A DNA stretch of 64,000 bases from Dichetophora obliterata (GCA_963920525.1 OY986438.1:81579177-81643176), one strand, 5' to 3'. Positions 1 through 11,910 are shown, numbered from the stretch's first letter. Made by a program: numbers and translations. The notes: a model not told the origin generated them from the letters alone.

Positions 1-142
1 AAAATAATTCATTAAATAAGTAATGGCTGAATTGCAAAGGTAAGTAATAGAGTAAAGCGTTTGTTTACATTAATTAATAACGTGCGTGATTTTTAGTGAT
101 AATTTAGTTTCGCTTTTAAATTGTGGAATATTCCTGGCTGGC

Positions 143-584
143 ATGGAGTTAATGGAGGAGGAGGAAGAGGAGGAGGAGAAAATAAAGCGTCGGCGAAGTC
201 CCAGGTATTGGGTGAACCCATACCTAAAGGATCGGAATCAGAAGGGGAGGTTCTTTACTGACTTCCAAAATTTGCAAAGTGCACCACAACTATTTTGTGA
301 AAATTTTCATATGTCGCCTGCAATTTTTGACAATTTATACGAGCTATTGCTTCCCCACTTGGCTCCGAAACGGAACACTAGGCCAAAATATTTTATCCCT
401 GCCAAGGCCAAACTCACCATTGTTTTAGAGTAAGATTTTTAATATCTTTTTTATAGCTTTTACATCACATACTATTTTTAGATATTTAGCATCTGGTGAC
501 TTACAACGTCATCTTGCTTCCTGCTATAGAATAAGCAAGCAACACTTCGGCAGAATTATTGATCAAGTTTGTGAAGCGATATGA
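143..584 (+). pseudogene. PIF/Harbinger transposase (HARBI1-like) N-terminal fragment
   Basis: This is the N-terminal part of a Harbinger-type DDE transposase. The first ATG is at 143 and is followed by a poly-Glu stretch and a basic RRRSPRYW block. The order then matches the HARBI1 family: a YWVNPYL segment, a G-R-F-F-T segment, FHMSPAIFDNLYELLLP, and after a short intron YLASGDLQRHLA and RISKQHFGRIIDQVCEAI. The intron is 430-481 (GTAAG donor, TTTTTAG acceptor) and it restores the frame across the family's conserved L-x-YLASGD block. An in-frame TGA at 582-584 ends the frame before any catalytic residue of the DDE domain. Nothing downstream continues the domain, so the copy is truncated or internally deleted. 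Its upstream end may lie outside the window. The family call is secure; activity is excluded in this copy. Confidence 0.8.
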
Positions 585-970
585 AAAGTTGGCAGACCGC
601 TTCTTCCGGACAGCTTTCGACCGCTTCTCGGAAGACATCTGCACCTCAAAATTGACTGCCTCTTCTTCTCCCTCCGTAGAAATGTTCATGTGCATGTCTA
701 AAATATTCTTTTATTAATTTTAAATCAATTAATCAATGATATCAATAAAATTATTTACCTTTGAATGTTGGTTGCCAAAATTTTACTTGAAGTAATAATA
801 TAACTTGCATATATTTCTTGACATTCACAGTGTTACCGTTGTCACTTTTCAATGAAAAAAAGTAGTAACAACAGAAAATTTTTCTTACGAGCTGGATTCT
901 CTTTCAAGTAATTTTGACAAGGAAAAATTACTTTTCGATTACTTCTTAGATTTATGTATGAAAATAAGCT

Positions 971-997
971 TTACTTGAGAGCTGGAAACAGGCCTTA
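971..997. repeat. Possible right terminus of the Harbinger element
   Basis: The segment ends GCTGGAAACAGGCC followed by TTA. Its reverse complement starts GGCCTGTTTCC and runs into CTCAAGTAA, much like the ends of the MITEs at 2787-3179 (GGTCTGTTCCCG, then ACTTGAAG). It lies about 390 bp beyond the broken transposase, and TTA is a usual Harbinger target. The matching left end would be outside the window. Confidence 0.4.
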
Positions 998-2786
998 ATT
1001 ATTTAAATAATGAGTAGCAAACTTATATAGCCTATGTCTTAACTCGGTACTATAACTATCCAATAGAAAAGGAATTATTGAAATAGCGCTTTGTCGTTTT
1101 CAAACTTTGCCATTCCAAACATACTTGAGTACCCTTTCATATAATAGAATATATATGCAATATATAAAGTTAAGTTATTAATTATGTAAATCATTGTTGC
1201 TGTTGACGATTATATTATAACATTAAGACGACGCACTAGATCATTCAGCTAGATACAAAAAATTATTTTCGTGTTCAGCGTCTTGTGGATTAGTTTAGAA
1301 AATATGATATGCATAACATTTCAAATAACTTTGGTCCTTTTTGTTTTAGTTCAATATTAATTACACTGATACATATATCGTTAGAAAGAGTAGGTAGTAT
1401 TTTCGAGTTGACGTGATCTTATTCTGAAAACTATTTAGAAAATAATAATGTTAACGATTTTCGTAGGCATTTTAACCAGAAAATTTGTTTTGAGGATTTC
1501 CAAAAAAAGTCCTCATGTTTGAACATTTATAGCTTTGGTATCCGAAATTTGGTCTATTTTTTTGTTCCTTTTTTTTACACAAAATATCTCAAGATAATGC
1601 TCAAACTATCTGACAAAATATTTTTTAATATTTTGCAGTTTTTGTACTTTTGGGAATTTTTTTTGCAATAATACCTCAACACAACCTCTCCGAAAAGTTG
1701 CACTCCAAAAAATTTCATAACGTCTAGGTTCTTCAACACAATTTCTTCGTTTCTTGTGCGTGCTTAATTTTATGGGAATGCTTTCATGTTTGGGTTTTTC
1801 GATTTTTTTTAAGCGACCAGACACAAATGAGTTTTTTTCGAAAAATGGAGAGGCACAACTCTGGTAGCTTTCGTCCAGTTATCATGTTTGATATCGCATT
1901 TTACAAAAAAAAATCACTTAAAAACGACACTTATATGATTTTTTTTTAAACTAACGCTAACAATAAAGTTATTGACTTTTTCTTACTTTAAACATAAAGG
2001 AATAGAAATTCTGATTAGGATTAAAAAAAAATTATTTTAATATTTTCCATTAAAAAATAGTCACCTCTAATCTTCAAGCATAATGGGCCTTATCACATAT
2101 AAACTCTTCAAGGAACTGTTTTTTCATGACTAATTAACTTTGACCGAAAAATAGATCTTACTTAAGTAATGCGTATTCAGAGTAAACATTTTGAGACTAA
2201 AGACTTTATATTTTCGAAAAAGTCGACTATGTTTGTATTTCGATGAGATATAACTTCCCACTACCGTAAGATAAAACAATATAGCGTACAGTACCACATA
2301 TTAAGTTAAATGTTGCAATTGTTTAAGCTGCGGTTTTTGTTCAGCTGAGTGTGTAAAACATGTCGACTTCGTTGCAATATTAGTGAAAAATGAACACTAA
2401 TACGTTTAATTATTTTTTTTTTGTCAGTTAAACGTTATTGTTTTGGATGTGGCATCTATTGAATACACGTATTTATAACATGTAGATATCTATAGATTGT
2501 ATAGCACACAAGCAAACACAAACGTACATGCTGTCTGTATCGGCCAATAAACCTCTCGACCACCGTTCATTCGGGCATTAAATCACTATTTTCTGAAAAT
2601 GTTTTTTCAAACGGCGCCGTTTGACCGCCAGCTACCACAGAAGCCACTATATTATAAAATATTGTTCAACATCCGGCGAAGTGCCTGAGTTTGTAGATTA
2701 TAAATGTCTGTGTATTTCATTTGCGCAGTTCTGAAAATGCAATCAAAGCAGTTAACATTTTTTAGTTCAATTAAATGAACATATTA
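998..2786. other. No gene seen
   Basis: AT-rich DNA with many short homopolymer runs. Reading frames here are short and have no recognisable protein similarity. No RNA gene or terminal repeat was seen. Confidence 0.5.
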
Positions 2787-3179
2787 GGTCTGTTCCCGTA
2801 TTCGATTTAAGTATCTTGAAGTTGCTTGAAAGCGTTATTTTACAAATTTTTGAAGCTCGAGAGAGAACATAACATGCAAACTGTCACTCTATAATTTATT
2901 ACAATAACTTGGAGTTAGTACGGAAACAGAGCTAATAGGTCTGTTCCCGAACTTACTTCAAGTAATTGTAATAGAAAAGAGAATGACATTTTGCATTTTA
3001 TTCTTCACTATCGAGCTTCAAAAACAGAGCTAATAGGTCTGTTTCCGTACTAACTTCAAGTAATTGTAATAGAAAAGAGTGACATTATGCATGTTATTCT
3101 TCACTCTCGAGCTTCAAAAATTTGTAAAAAACGCTTTCAAGCAACTTCAAGTTACTTAAATTGGGTACGGAAACAGACT
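2787..3179. mobile_element. Cluster of Harbinger-like MITEs
   Basis: The left end GGTCTGTTCCCGTA and right end TACGGAAACAGAC form inverted termini, continued inward by complementary CTTGAAGTTGCTTGAAAGCG and CGCTTTCAAGCAACTTCAAG. A TTA precedes the left end and TTAA follows the right end. The first unit is complete at about 2787-2931. The terminal motif GGTCTGTT starts again at 2938 and 3035, giving two further units of about 97 bp, so MITEs have been stacked or tandemly duplicated. The termini resemble the one at 971-997, which suggests mobilisation by the transposase family at 143-584. Confidence 0.65.
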
Positions 3180-4877
3180 TAAAGAATAAATTTCCATAAG
3201 AGGGTTGGTTGGCAAAAAACAATGTGTATGTTAGTGTATTATTTATAAAGTATTTCTTAATAAAAAATTATATTCTGTTCTGCTTATGGTATACAAAATG
3301 TGTTCAATAAAACTTTCTGTGGATTTGTTTTTCAATTTATTATAGTTTATACTAGCCCCATGCAAATTTATTTGGATAAATATCTCTGTGGACCACCACT
3401 CTTCACTAGTCGAGTAGTATTGATTTTCGGGCCCCTTCCGCTGTCCACTTAGGTGGCGCTTGTTTCTCAACAAACAAGATTTGTATCATTTTCAATCTGA
3501 ACACTGCATGTTGGTGTATCTTTTATATCTCAATCGGGAACAATCCCATCTGCTGGTTGTTCATTTTTTCATTTCGACCGTTTTTTTCACGTTAGTTGTG
3601 TGCAGGCTTCCTTCTACCCATTTGATGTTAAAATGTTCATCACGTCAGCAATTTTTCCAGTTCGCTCTGTGCCATGCATCAGTGTATTAAATTGTGGTAA
3701 GCATTGGGGGATGAATAAAGCATTATCGACAAACACTCGATGGAGCCTTGTATCCTCTCTGCACGGTCGCTCGTGCTTCCTCAACGTCCTACCTTTACCT
3801 TCTATTCGTGTTCGATACTCATTTTTTATCCACTACTAGATTTCACCATGTTTTGTCGTTTGTTTTGGTTTTTTTTCCCTATCATTTTCCCATTTCTTTT
3901 TCCTCCCATGTAGCATTATTTGTTGTATCAATTTTTTGTTGCTGAAGTTTATATTCGTAGATTGTTTACCACAGCACAAGTATTGATGGCTTTGCAAATA
4001 TTGTTGTTGCTGTTGTTGAAACATTAGAATTGCCTCGTACGTAGTACATGAAACGCTCATCTACGGCAACGGAAATGATTCAAAATCATTCAGAGCAACG
4101 GCAACAACAACAACCACAGAAACATCCACAACCGTCAGCGGTGATAAACATTCCAATACAAAATGGCAGATTATATGCCCCATGTCAGCCTCGTCCTCAT
4201 CCAGGTTTTATTTTACTCGACGAGTGGATATCTCTTCGGGGTTGCTTTGCACTTTGCTCTATTTCATTTGTTTTGTACTTTATCTGGCTGAGATTTGCTG
4301 GTGAGTAGAATGATTTGAGTTGTCGACTGGCTCCAATGCGCTTAATTCTACGCTCTACCACAAACTCTACATACCAATCGGTACTCGTTATCCTTTATTT
4401 CAATCGTGTTGTATTCCTTACCCGCTGGGAATCAATGGAGCTTCATTCGCCATGGCATGCAACCCACAAAACAGAACCTTTTGGTTTGTTCAATCAATAT
4501 TCATCCTGAAGTCATAAGAAGCAAGGAGAAGTTGGGTGTATATGGAACATTCTGTTGCATTTTATTTCGATTTATTCATTGCGATGTTTTTGATTAATGT
4601 TGTTTCCGAGACCTCAATTGTCTAATCATTCCACAAGTTGAGTTGTTTTGTAAAAAAGGCAACTCCAGAATGTTTTAAAAATCTAACTCAAAGCGGTGGA
4701 TGTTAAAAAGTAGTTAAGGGCAATTTTGCAAAAATGGAATGGATAAACCTCTGATGTTAACGTTACAAAATTATACGAGTACAATCACATTGAAGTTTGG
4801 ATCACTTTTTAAGTAAGAAAGTTTGCTAACTCGATAGATTTTTTTTTGCAAACTCTACCCACTATCAGTGACGGAGT
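3180..4877. other. No assignable gene; slightly more complex sequence
   Basis: This span is less AT-rich than its surroundings and has CAA/TTG trinucleotide runs near 4003-4018 and 4100-4116. Several overlapping reading frames on both strands reach 60-90 codons but none resembles a known protein, apart from the weak candidate at 4048-4308 listed separately. Confidence 0.4.
4048..4308 (+). CDS. Possible small Gln-rich ORF with C-terminal hydrophobic segment
   Basis: An 86-codon ATG frame. The N-terminal third is polar, with EQRQQQQPQKHPQP, partly encoded by a CAA repeat. The middle contains YAPCQPRPHPG. The last 25 residues are hydrophobic (CFALCSISFVLYFIWLRF) and could be a membrane segment. 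I do not recognise the protein. The glutamine run comes from a microsatellite, which lowers the coding signal, and the CCAG-GTTTT at 4201-4206 could be a splice donor. It may be an exon fragment or chance. Confidence 0.15.
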   Translation: MKRSSTATEMIQNHSEQRQQQQPQKHPQPSAVINIPIQNGRLYAPCQPRPHPGFILLDEWISLRGCFALCSISFVLYFIWLRFAGE

Positions 4878-7658
4878 CAGGGGCATACCGAGGCCATTTT
4901 GATTGGGGGGTCATCAATGTATTTCGGCCGACTGGATACCCTTAAGTCCAGTCGCTAAGAAAAACACTTTGTAATTATTTTTACTAAAAACTTTTTTAAT
5001 GTTTTTCAAAAATACATATAATTAAGTATGTTTTGAGGTGGCAACGATTTTTCAGCTTTTACAACAGGTAACTGAAAATATTTTAGTTCATCTAAACGAT
5101 AATACTTGAAACTATAAGATTCATCAGCCAACTAAACCTCGTACCTGTTTTTGGCGCCATTTTCAAAACAAAAATTTAAAAAGTACCCTATTTTTACATT
5201 TCTAACGCTCTAAAAATTCAAGTTTTAAGTTTTAATAGATGATTGTAGGTAATAATCTTAGAGATTTTACAATGCAAAACAGTTTTAGCTCAAATGGCCT
5301 TTTTCGTTAATCTTTGGTACCGTTTTAAGAAATCCTGAAATTTTTAACCCACATATCTTTTCAATCTTTCGATCTTTTTCAAGTGAAGAAGATCCTTTAA
5401 AGGCAGTTTTCATATCGTTCCCTCTATCATAGAAAATAAAATAAAATAAAAGTATTTCAACATTATCGAATCAGCATTTAAAAATTTATTTTCGGTTTTG
5501 TTTTAAAAATTCATAGTTTATATGTATTAAAAAAAACAGGGCTTTCAATTTATTTTACATTTTTTCTCTTAATTTTTTAAATTAATAAAAAAATAGCGTT
5601 TTAAATAAAAAATACAAACTTAATTTTTAAGTATAACATTTAAATATTAATTCTTCTTTTTTTTAAGGTAGCCCATTGCTATGCAATGTTATCTTAGTTA
5701 ATGAGATCAACTATGTCCTTTTCCGATGAAAGTATTAATAAGTCATTAAGACGTGAGTTACTTTGCGTGGTTCATAAATAATTTTTACTTTTTTTAATTT
5801 GCTGAACATTCTCTTATTTCCTGAAACAGTAACAGGCACTGTGCACAGCAAACGCGACATTTTGTTAACTGCTGGAAGAGATTTTTTATTGCATTCTGAA
5901 ACATTAGCTGTACCCGATAGAATTTCGACGCCTTCGTATAGATCATAGAATACTTCAAATTCCGCTTTCAATTGAAGTGAATCCAACAAACAATTTTTTC
6001 GTAACAATGTTATTGATTCTAAATTTCGCTTTTGGGTTAAGTTAGTAGAAGATAGAATGGGATTAAAGAGTTCATATAGAGGCTTTATTGTTTCTAAGCA
6101 ACTGCTTAATTTATCTCAGCTCAGTGAGGTTATCTTATCCAATACAAGTTTAAATTCTCTTCTATAAAAACAGTTCATCAAAAAATAAGCCGCGTTGGCA
6201 TTGATATCATCCAAACGTTTCGGCGCAAGACGACGGCGATATCGGATTGATAATTCCTTTTCAGCATCAACATTAAAAGATTTTAACAATGCAACAGCAC
6301 TACTAATTAGGTTATCCGTACCTTCAGAGTCCGAATTTATTTTTTCTAATGACTTAAGGGTACAAAAAATAAATTTCATAGTATTTAAAATATTCATTTC
6401 AACGGCTTCAAGAGATTCAGTCAGGAGTTTCATATTTACTTGCACATTTTTCATAGAAACAAGACTTTTAATAAAGTCCACAGAAATGAGTTGGTTTGAT
6501 AGCGAATATGCAGTATTTCGAGTCCACTTGTCGATTTTCTTAGAGTTTTGGAAAATTTCGTTTAAAACATCAATAATGACATAAAGCAATGCTTTTATAA
6601 TAAATGAATTTTGAGTGCAGATTTAAAAATGGTGTTCCTTTTGCCATCATCTCGAGTTTAAAAGTTAAAACGGACCTTTTTTCAATAGTTTGACTAAATC
6701 CTTTCAATTCATTATTTATTTATTATAATTGTATTTATTAAGTCTAATTATTATTATTAAGTCTATGAAATTAAAGATTTTACATCAGAGTTCTAGAGCT
6801 AAGAAAATTTCTTTAAATATTATGTTGGCCGATTTCGATCATTAAATTTTTTATTACAGGTATTTCTGGATAAAAATTTCAATCTCAGAAGTTCTACAAA
6901 AATGTATTAATTAGGTTTTAAAAAAGGGAATATGTGTGGCGACTGAGTAAACCTTTGTTCGTTTGGGCTTGTTTTATTCCACTTATTTTCTTAACTTTTT
7001 GACAAAGTATTTGTATCAGGGACTGTTATCATTGAGCTATATCCAAAAACTTAAGCATTAAACATTATTTTATGATTTTCAAGTTTTTGCTCAGATACAA
7101 AAATAGTAATCTGATTTTATCTTTTAAATCTTATATAGAAATCATTATTATCAATTATCAAACAAAAATATCACTTTCGGTTTTGATTTTCAGTCAAGGA
7201 CACGGCTGCACAATTGGAGTTAAAATGGTCCATTTTTTCCATTTGGTTCGCTGCTCTCTTTTACATTACTACGCATTACTATTTCCTTACTTTTTTAACA
7301 AAATGTGTACTACTTTTCTGAACTTCTTCTGCATTTTGTCACAAAGGAACACTGGATTCGTTTACAACAATTCAACGCTGATACGACTTAAACTGAGTTG
7401 GCCGACTGAAGTTTGTTTAAGGTACGACTGAAAGTGAGTTAGCCGAGTGAAGTTTGTTTAAGGTACGACTAAAAGTGAATTGGCCGACTAAAGATAGTTT
7501 TGGACAATAAAAGGTACGGCCGTCTTTGATGCGTTCATAATTATTGTTTATAAAAATCAATATTTTAAAAAATTTTAGTAAAAAATAACAATAAGGCCGA
7601 ATCTAAAAAAGTAAAGAGGGTAGTCTACCCTATTATCCCTCCGCTAGTTACGCCCCTG
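4878..7658 (-). mobile_element. hAT DNA transposon J, degraded
   Basis: The left end CAGGGGCATACCGAGG and the reverse complement of the right end, CAGGGGCGTAACTAGCGG, are related hAT-type inverted termini. The flanks GACGGAGT (4870-4877) and TACGGAGG (7659-7666) look like an 8-bp target duplication with six matching positions, the length expected for hAT. The element is 2,781 bp and contains a broken hAT transposase on the minus strand. It sits at the very start of the tRNA-headed SINE at 7665. Confidence 0.7.
5735..6589 (-). pseudogene. hAT transposase C-terminal half (ZMYM1/TTF-type)
   Basis: Two minus-strand frames (6589-6116 and about 6080-5735) join into one hAT transposase C-terminal region. 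The first carries WTRNTAYSLSNQL, a leucine-rich helical stretch and RRRLAPKRLDD followed by FYRREFKLVLD, typical of the ZMYM1/DUF4371 hAT group. The second ends with LLCTVPVTVSGNKRMFSKLK, the hAT dimerisation block (usually V-T-V-A-S-A-E-R-S-F-S-K-L). A frame disruption lies near 6105. The zinc finger and the catalytic N-terminal half were not found. The conserved AERSFSKL is changed to GNKRMFSKL, showing decay. It belongs to element J. Confidence 0.75.
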
Positions 7659-7664
7659 TACGGA

Positions 7665-7997
7665 GGTAGCCTTCTGGGTAGAGCGCGTGGCCCGTAAGCT
7701 AAAGAACCGCGGTAGCCTGGGCTCAGTTCCCAGCTCAGACAGAATGATTTTTCAATTGAATCAATATTTCTTTTCGGCTGCCACCACTCTGCAGACAATA
7801 GCAATCTTCAGAGAGTAAAAACTGTCAAGTAAAGCTTCTTGATAACAGAAGCCGTTCGGTACGGCATAAAACTCGTAGGTCCAGTTCTCAAATTCTTGTG
7901 TTCAAACATTTTATAACACGCACAAATCAATTGATCAATAGAAGCTCGGTCAAAGTCCTTTCTACGGCTGAAATGGCCAATTTATTTATTTATTTAT
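7665..7997 (+). repeat. tRNA-derived SINE, copy 1
   Basis: A tRNA-like head (about 7665-7742) has an A-box-like segment TAGCCTTCTGGGTAG and a degenerate B box GGCTCAGTTCC. The body continues with CAATTGAATCAATATTTC, CTGCAGACAATAGC and GGCTGAAATGGCCAA, and ends in a TTTA repeat. The body is shared with 58915-59158 and the head with 45172-45335, so it is a dispersed Pol III-type retroposon family. The 5' end abuts hAT element J. Confidence 0.65.
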
Positions 7998-8154
7998 CTA
8001 CCATAGGAGTAGGAGTGGTGTTCATCCGATTTTGCTTTCATTTTTGAAGTGAAAACTTCTTTAGGCGCGTTGAACAATTTTGGTAGAGGGTAAATCTTTG
8101 GTTTGCGTCATCGTCATTTTTCGAGTAACTCTTGCCATCAATACAGACAGCGAG

Positions 8155-8654
8155 CATGGCAGAATAACCAGGTAGGGCCGACTCGGAGAGGAATGAAGTA
8201 GAAAGCAGAGAAAATTGAGCTAGTTGTCAAAATCAGCTGTCCATCTCGAGTTTCTTTATGTCTACGTGTTTGCGCAGACTGTTTGACAGTGTATTTAGCT
8301 GTTTTAGGTTTGTGCAGATGTCTCCGCAAAAATTTAAATATTTTAACTTTTGGTTGTGTTTGCGCAAACCGTCTGTATAGTGTGAAGTGAAAATCACACC
8401 GACATACCATAATCCCGAATTTTATAGAGTGAAGACGTGCGTGAAGAAAAATATATAAAAATGGAAGCAGAAAAGAAAAATTTAATAGAATTTAAACTAA
8501 AAAATCAAGTCTGCGCAAACAAAGTCTTTGTAGTGTATTGTCGTCGCTATGACGAGAAAAAAGTCTTCTTTGCGCAAACAGTCTGGGTAGTCTATTTGGC
8601 CCTTAACGCGTGAAGGCACTTAGCGAGCCGGCCCTACCTGGTTATTCTGCTATG
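8155..8654. mobile_element. hAT-type MITE, 500 bp, perfect 8-bp target duplication
   Basis: The inverted termini CATGGCAGAATAACCAGG and CATAGCAGAATAACCAGG (right end reverse-complemented) differ at one base over more than 20 bp. The flanks are ACAGCGAG at 8147-8154 and ACAGCGAG at 8655-8662. Several internal copies of TTTGCGCAAAC and GCGCAGACTGTTT look like subterminal transposase-binding repeats. There is no transposase gene; the 90-codon frame inside has no known relatives. Confidence 0.85.
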
Positions 8655-8684
8655 ACAGCGAGTAGGTTTTTAAATGACGGTTTT

Positions 8685-8712
8685 GGATCTTGACTACCAG
8701 GCGCTCAGCAAG
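8685..8712. repeat. Truncated end of repeat family F
   Basis: The sequence TTGACTACCAGGCGCTCAGC is the inverted counterpart of GCTGAGCGCCTGGTTGCCAA at 10713-10732, and matches the end of the copy at 56290-56316. Only the terminal 25-30 bp are present here. Confidence 0.5.
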
Positions 8713-8721
8713 GCATATTAA

Positions 8722-9400
8722 CCAGGGGGTCAATTCCCGTTCTGCGTTATCGTCACATGAAAAGTGTTTTCAACTTTACATGGAAAACGCGATTCCCGTT
8801 TTGTGTTAAAAGGGCAACAGCTGTTTATTTTTTGCTGAAAAAGTTAACGTTGCAAATGCGCGTTATCGACTTGCTATATTAGTTTCGGCTATTTTATTCT
8901 ACCGAATAACTTATCTTGGTTATATTTATTTATACAAAATTCAATATATTTTTTTTATTGTTTATTTTAAATAAATAGTTTTGCTTTCTCAATCAAGTTT
9001 ATGGCTTTGGGAAAGCGATATAAGTTGAAGTGTTTCTCTACAATTCTGGTGAATGAGTTTTCTTCATCGCGAAGTCTCTTCATAAAAATCCTTGGGTTTT
9101 CTCTACATAAATCAATAAAAATAATGTTGAAGTCATAATAAAGTCATCATCAAGTTCAATAGTAATTTTTGTGAATATTTTCTGCCATCTAATACGTTGT
9201 TTACATTTATTTTTCATAAAAGCTTTGTTTAATAGACATTAAGCGTCTCTCAAATGCTATTCAGCAACTACTTTCCATTGGGCGAACAAGAATCGCATTT
9301 TTGTGCGCAGTGAAGTGAAAAAGTGAAATCGTTAAATGAAAACTATTGTGAAATGCTTTTTTTCACTACACTTTAACGCAAAACAGGAATTGACCCCCAG
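8722..9400. mobile_element. MITE D
   Basis: The left end CCAGGGGGTCAATTCCCG and the reverse complement of the right end, CTGGGGGTCAATTCCTG, form inverted termini that continue to TTCTGCGTTA and TTTTGCGTTA. Internally GATTCCCGTTTTGTGTTAAA repeats the terminal motif. No coding capacity was seen. A clear target duplication is missing because MITE E directly adjoins the right end. The superfamily is not fixed; the CAGGGG start recalls hAT. Confidence 0.6.
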
Positions 9401-10605
9401 GGGCCGAATTACAGCATCCGTGATCGAGCAAAATTGTACAAGATTGACAGGCACTTGTCTCGTCGCGCTCTTCGTAGTTTTGCTCGATCACGCCCAAGTA
9501 ACATTGTTGGAGCAACTAGGTGCGAATGAGTCCTTAAAGTATGTTATAGGTGTATAATATGTGGTTAAAGCTTTACCGCAGCTTTGTTTGCTTCCAATTG
9601 CTTTAAATTTTAACGAAAATGCTGCAAATATGATTTTTTTACCATTTTGAACTCTAATACTTTATACAGCTCTGTAAAGGATTTTATAAAATCTGCAGAA
9701 GAGCAGAACTCAAAAATTTACTACTTGCTCTGTAAAGGATCTTTTAAAGTAATAAACATAGCTATAGAGCTGTTTTGAAACTCGTAGATTCAGTATAATA
9801 TTTGCTTTAATATGTATTTTTGTATTGCATTTTTTAAGGTAATAGATGTAAAATACTGTAAAGTAATGCAACAAAATTTATTGGGAATAACAAGTGATTA
9901 GAAAATCTGATAAAGAGCTTCTTTGAAAAAATGGCGATCTTATAAAAAATAGAAAATCTTTAGAGTTGAAGAAAGCTAAGTATTAGTGTTTACAATAATA
10001 TTTTTAACGAAATTGATGGTTTCTATGATACATATATTTAAGAATAAAGTATTTAAATAATTTTTAGTTGATTTTAAGGAATGTTAAAAATTTTCGAACT
10101 ATTTTTAAATAATTATCACTTCTTAATTTAAATATTTTGTTAACCCTGTGTTAGTTTTTCGAAGTACTACATTCACGTTTCCGATAAATTCAAAAGCGCA
10201 CCGAAATTTGCAGCGGATAACGAATACACGAACGTGAGTCTGATATAATAATCACTTAATTATTTCTTTAATTTATTTGTCTTTCTAATCACCACAAACA
10301 TTCGTCAAATTTTATATAGTTTTTGAGTGTATTTTTAACACATACATACTTAAACCAATTAAAAAAGAGCTTTGCAAGACAGGAACTCTTTTTAAAGTTG
10401 ACAGCTACTTCTATTCTCCATATGAAGCAAAAATAGTACTTTTAAACTCAAGAAAGTAGCCTTATATATTCTCTGCAAGAGCTTTAGTAGAGCTACTAAA
10501 GCTATAATTGAAGCTTGCTGCTATATAAGATAGCACTATGAGCTCTACAAGAATTAATATATGGCTAAAATTTTTACTTGGGCGGATGCTGTAATTCGGC
10601 CCCAG
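9398..10605. mobile_element. MITE E
   Basis: The motif GGGGCCGAATTACAGCATCC at 9400 recurs as its exact reverse complement ending at 10603, giving inverted termini of about 21 bp. Near the left end, TGATCGAGCAAAA (9421) and TTTTGCTCGATCA (about 9478) form a second, short-range hairpin. The interior is AT-rich, with repeated CTCTGTAAAGGAT segments, and encodes nothing recognisable. Its left terminus shares CAG with the right terminus of MITE D. Confidence 0.65.
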
Positions 10606-10710
10606 GTAGGCTCGATACGGAGAGACTTTAAATAGTACCCCTTATATTCTGTGCTTGTTTTGATTCCTTTTCTACAATACCTACAATTCTGTCAAAATCA
10701 TGTCAAACGA

Positions 10711-11910
10711 AAAAAGCTGAGCGCCTGGTTGCCAATATCCAAGAGCGTGTGTTTGAGTTTCATGACCAACCTAAAAACATTTGTAGTTTTATAAATGTCG
10801 CCAGCATATTCTCTGACTGGGACTATGGTATAATAAGTAATAGGTATGAGTGACATTTCGTGCTTCAACCATCGAATGTCAAACAAAAGAAAACAAAATA
10901 GAGAACGTGTGTCACACACATTGGCCGCATTAAGAGGAGTCACCTATTGTGAATGGATCATTTCATTGCAAAGGTCTCTCACTCAAATTTAAAAAAAAAA
11001 ACAGTTGCCAAATAGTGACTCCGCTGAAAGCTGCCAATATGTGCGTCACACGCAGGTTATATTATTTTCTTTTGTGTGAAATTCGATGGTCGCAGCTCGT
11101 GAGAAAATAGTAGTTATCAAGGCTACCTAATAATAATTTTATCATGACTGGGACTGCATCGTCCAAAAATTTTTTGTTTCTTATTTCAGCTACCATACGC
11201 CTATAGTATCTTTTTTAGAATATAATTCAATTATTAACGCAAACAGTGAAAAAATTGCAAATGAAATTTAATGAAATTTATGCAAATACAAATTCTATGT
11301 ATACGTATTTTATGTGTATATTAATTACTTAAATAGGTTTCATTTATATTTTTATTTATATGTTACTCTATTTTTAAATATTAATACCCATAATTTGGAA
11401 TAAATTGAAATGATAAAAGACGAAAAAAATGTGCATTAATGATGAACCGGATGTAATGATGAATCGGGGCCAGAAAATAAACTGCACTTTGCTTGCTATG
11501 TTTTCTGTTTTCCTTGTAGCAAGACCTCAAATCCAGGCATTAAAAGAGACTTCAAGACGAATCAAACAAAATATCATACATAAAAAATAGAAAATTTATT
11601 TTATTTTATAAGGATTATTTTTTATTCAATAGAGCTCCCTGTATTTTATTTTTATATCAGCAATATTTAATTTAAATGTAATAATATAGATTGGTGCAAT
11701 TATAAAATAATAATGCTATCTGAATAAAAAATATTTTGAAAAATATAATCAAAGACTGAGGGAGTGAAAATAAAAATATTTTTTCCGATTAGCATGAACA
11801 TTTTTATAAAGCAGTAAAGCGGTCCGTGGTAGGACAAAGTCTTCCAGGGAATACTAATATTATATATATAGGTTTTCGCTTCGGTCGGAAGTCCCCTCAC
11901 TGCTATACTT
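10711..11910 (+). repeat. Dispersed repeat family F, copy 1
   Basis: About 1.2 kb that matches 54338-56316 in inverted orientation. Landmarks shared by both copies include GCCTGGTTGCCAATATCC, TTATAAATGTCGCCAGCAT, CATTCGATGGTCG-type segments, TCATGACTGGGAC, AGCAAGACCTCAAATCC and the end GGTCGGAAGTCCCCTCACTG. No open frame is shared by the two copies. No terminal inverted repeat was found, so the class is unknown. It lacks the insertion present at 55236-55961 and so acts as its empty site. Confidence 0.75.

Noticed and set aside
501..695. 64-codon minus-strand frame
   Set aside because: It overlaps the second exon of the HARBI1-like relic on the other strand and has no similarity of its own.
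6195..6584. 129-codon plus-strand frame
   Set aside because: Antisense shadow of the hAT transposase fragment, which has clear family motifs.
10711..11910. Helitron assignment for repeat F
   Set aside because: No TC start and CTRR end with a terminal hairpin could be fixed in both copies.
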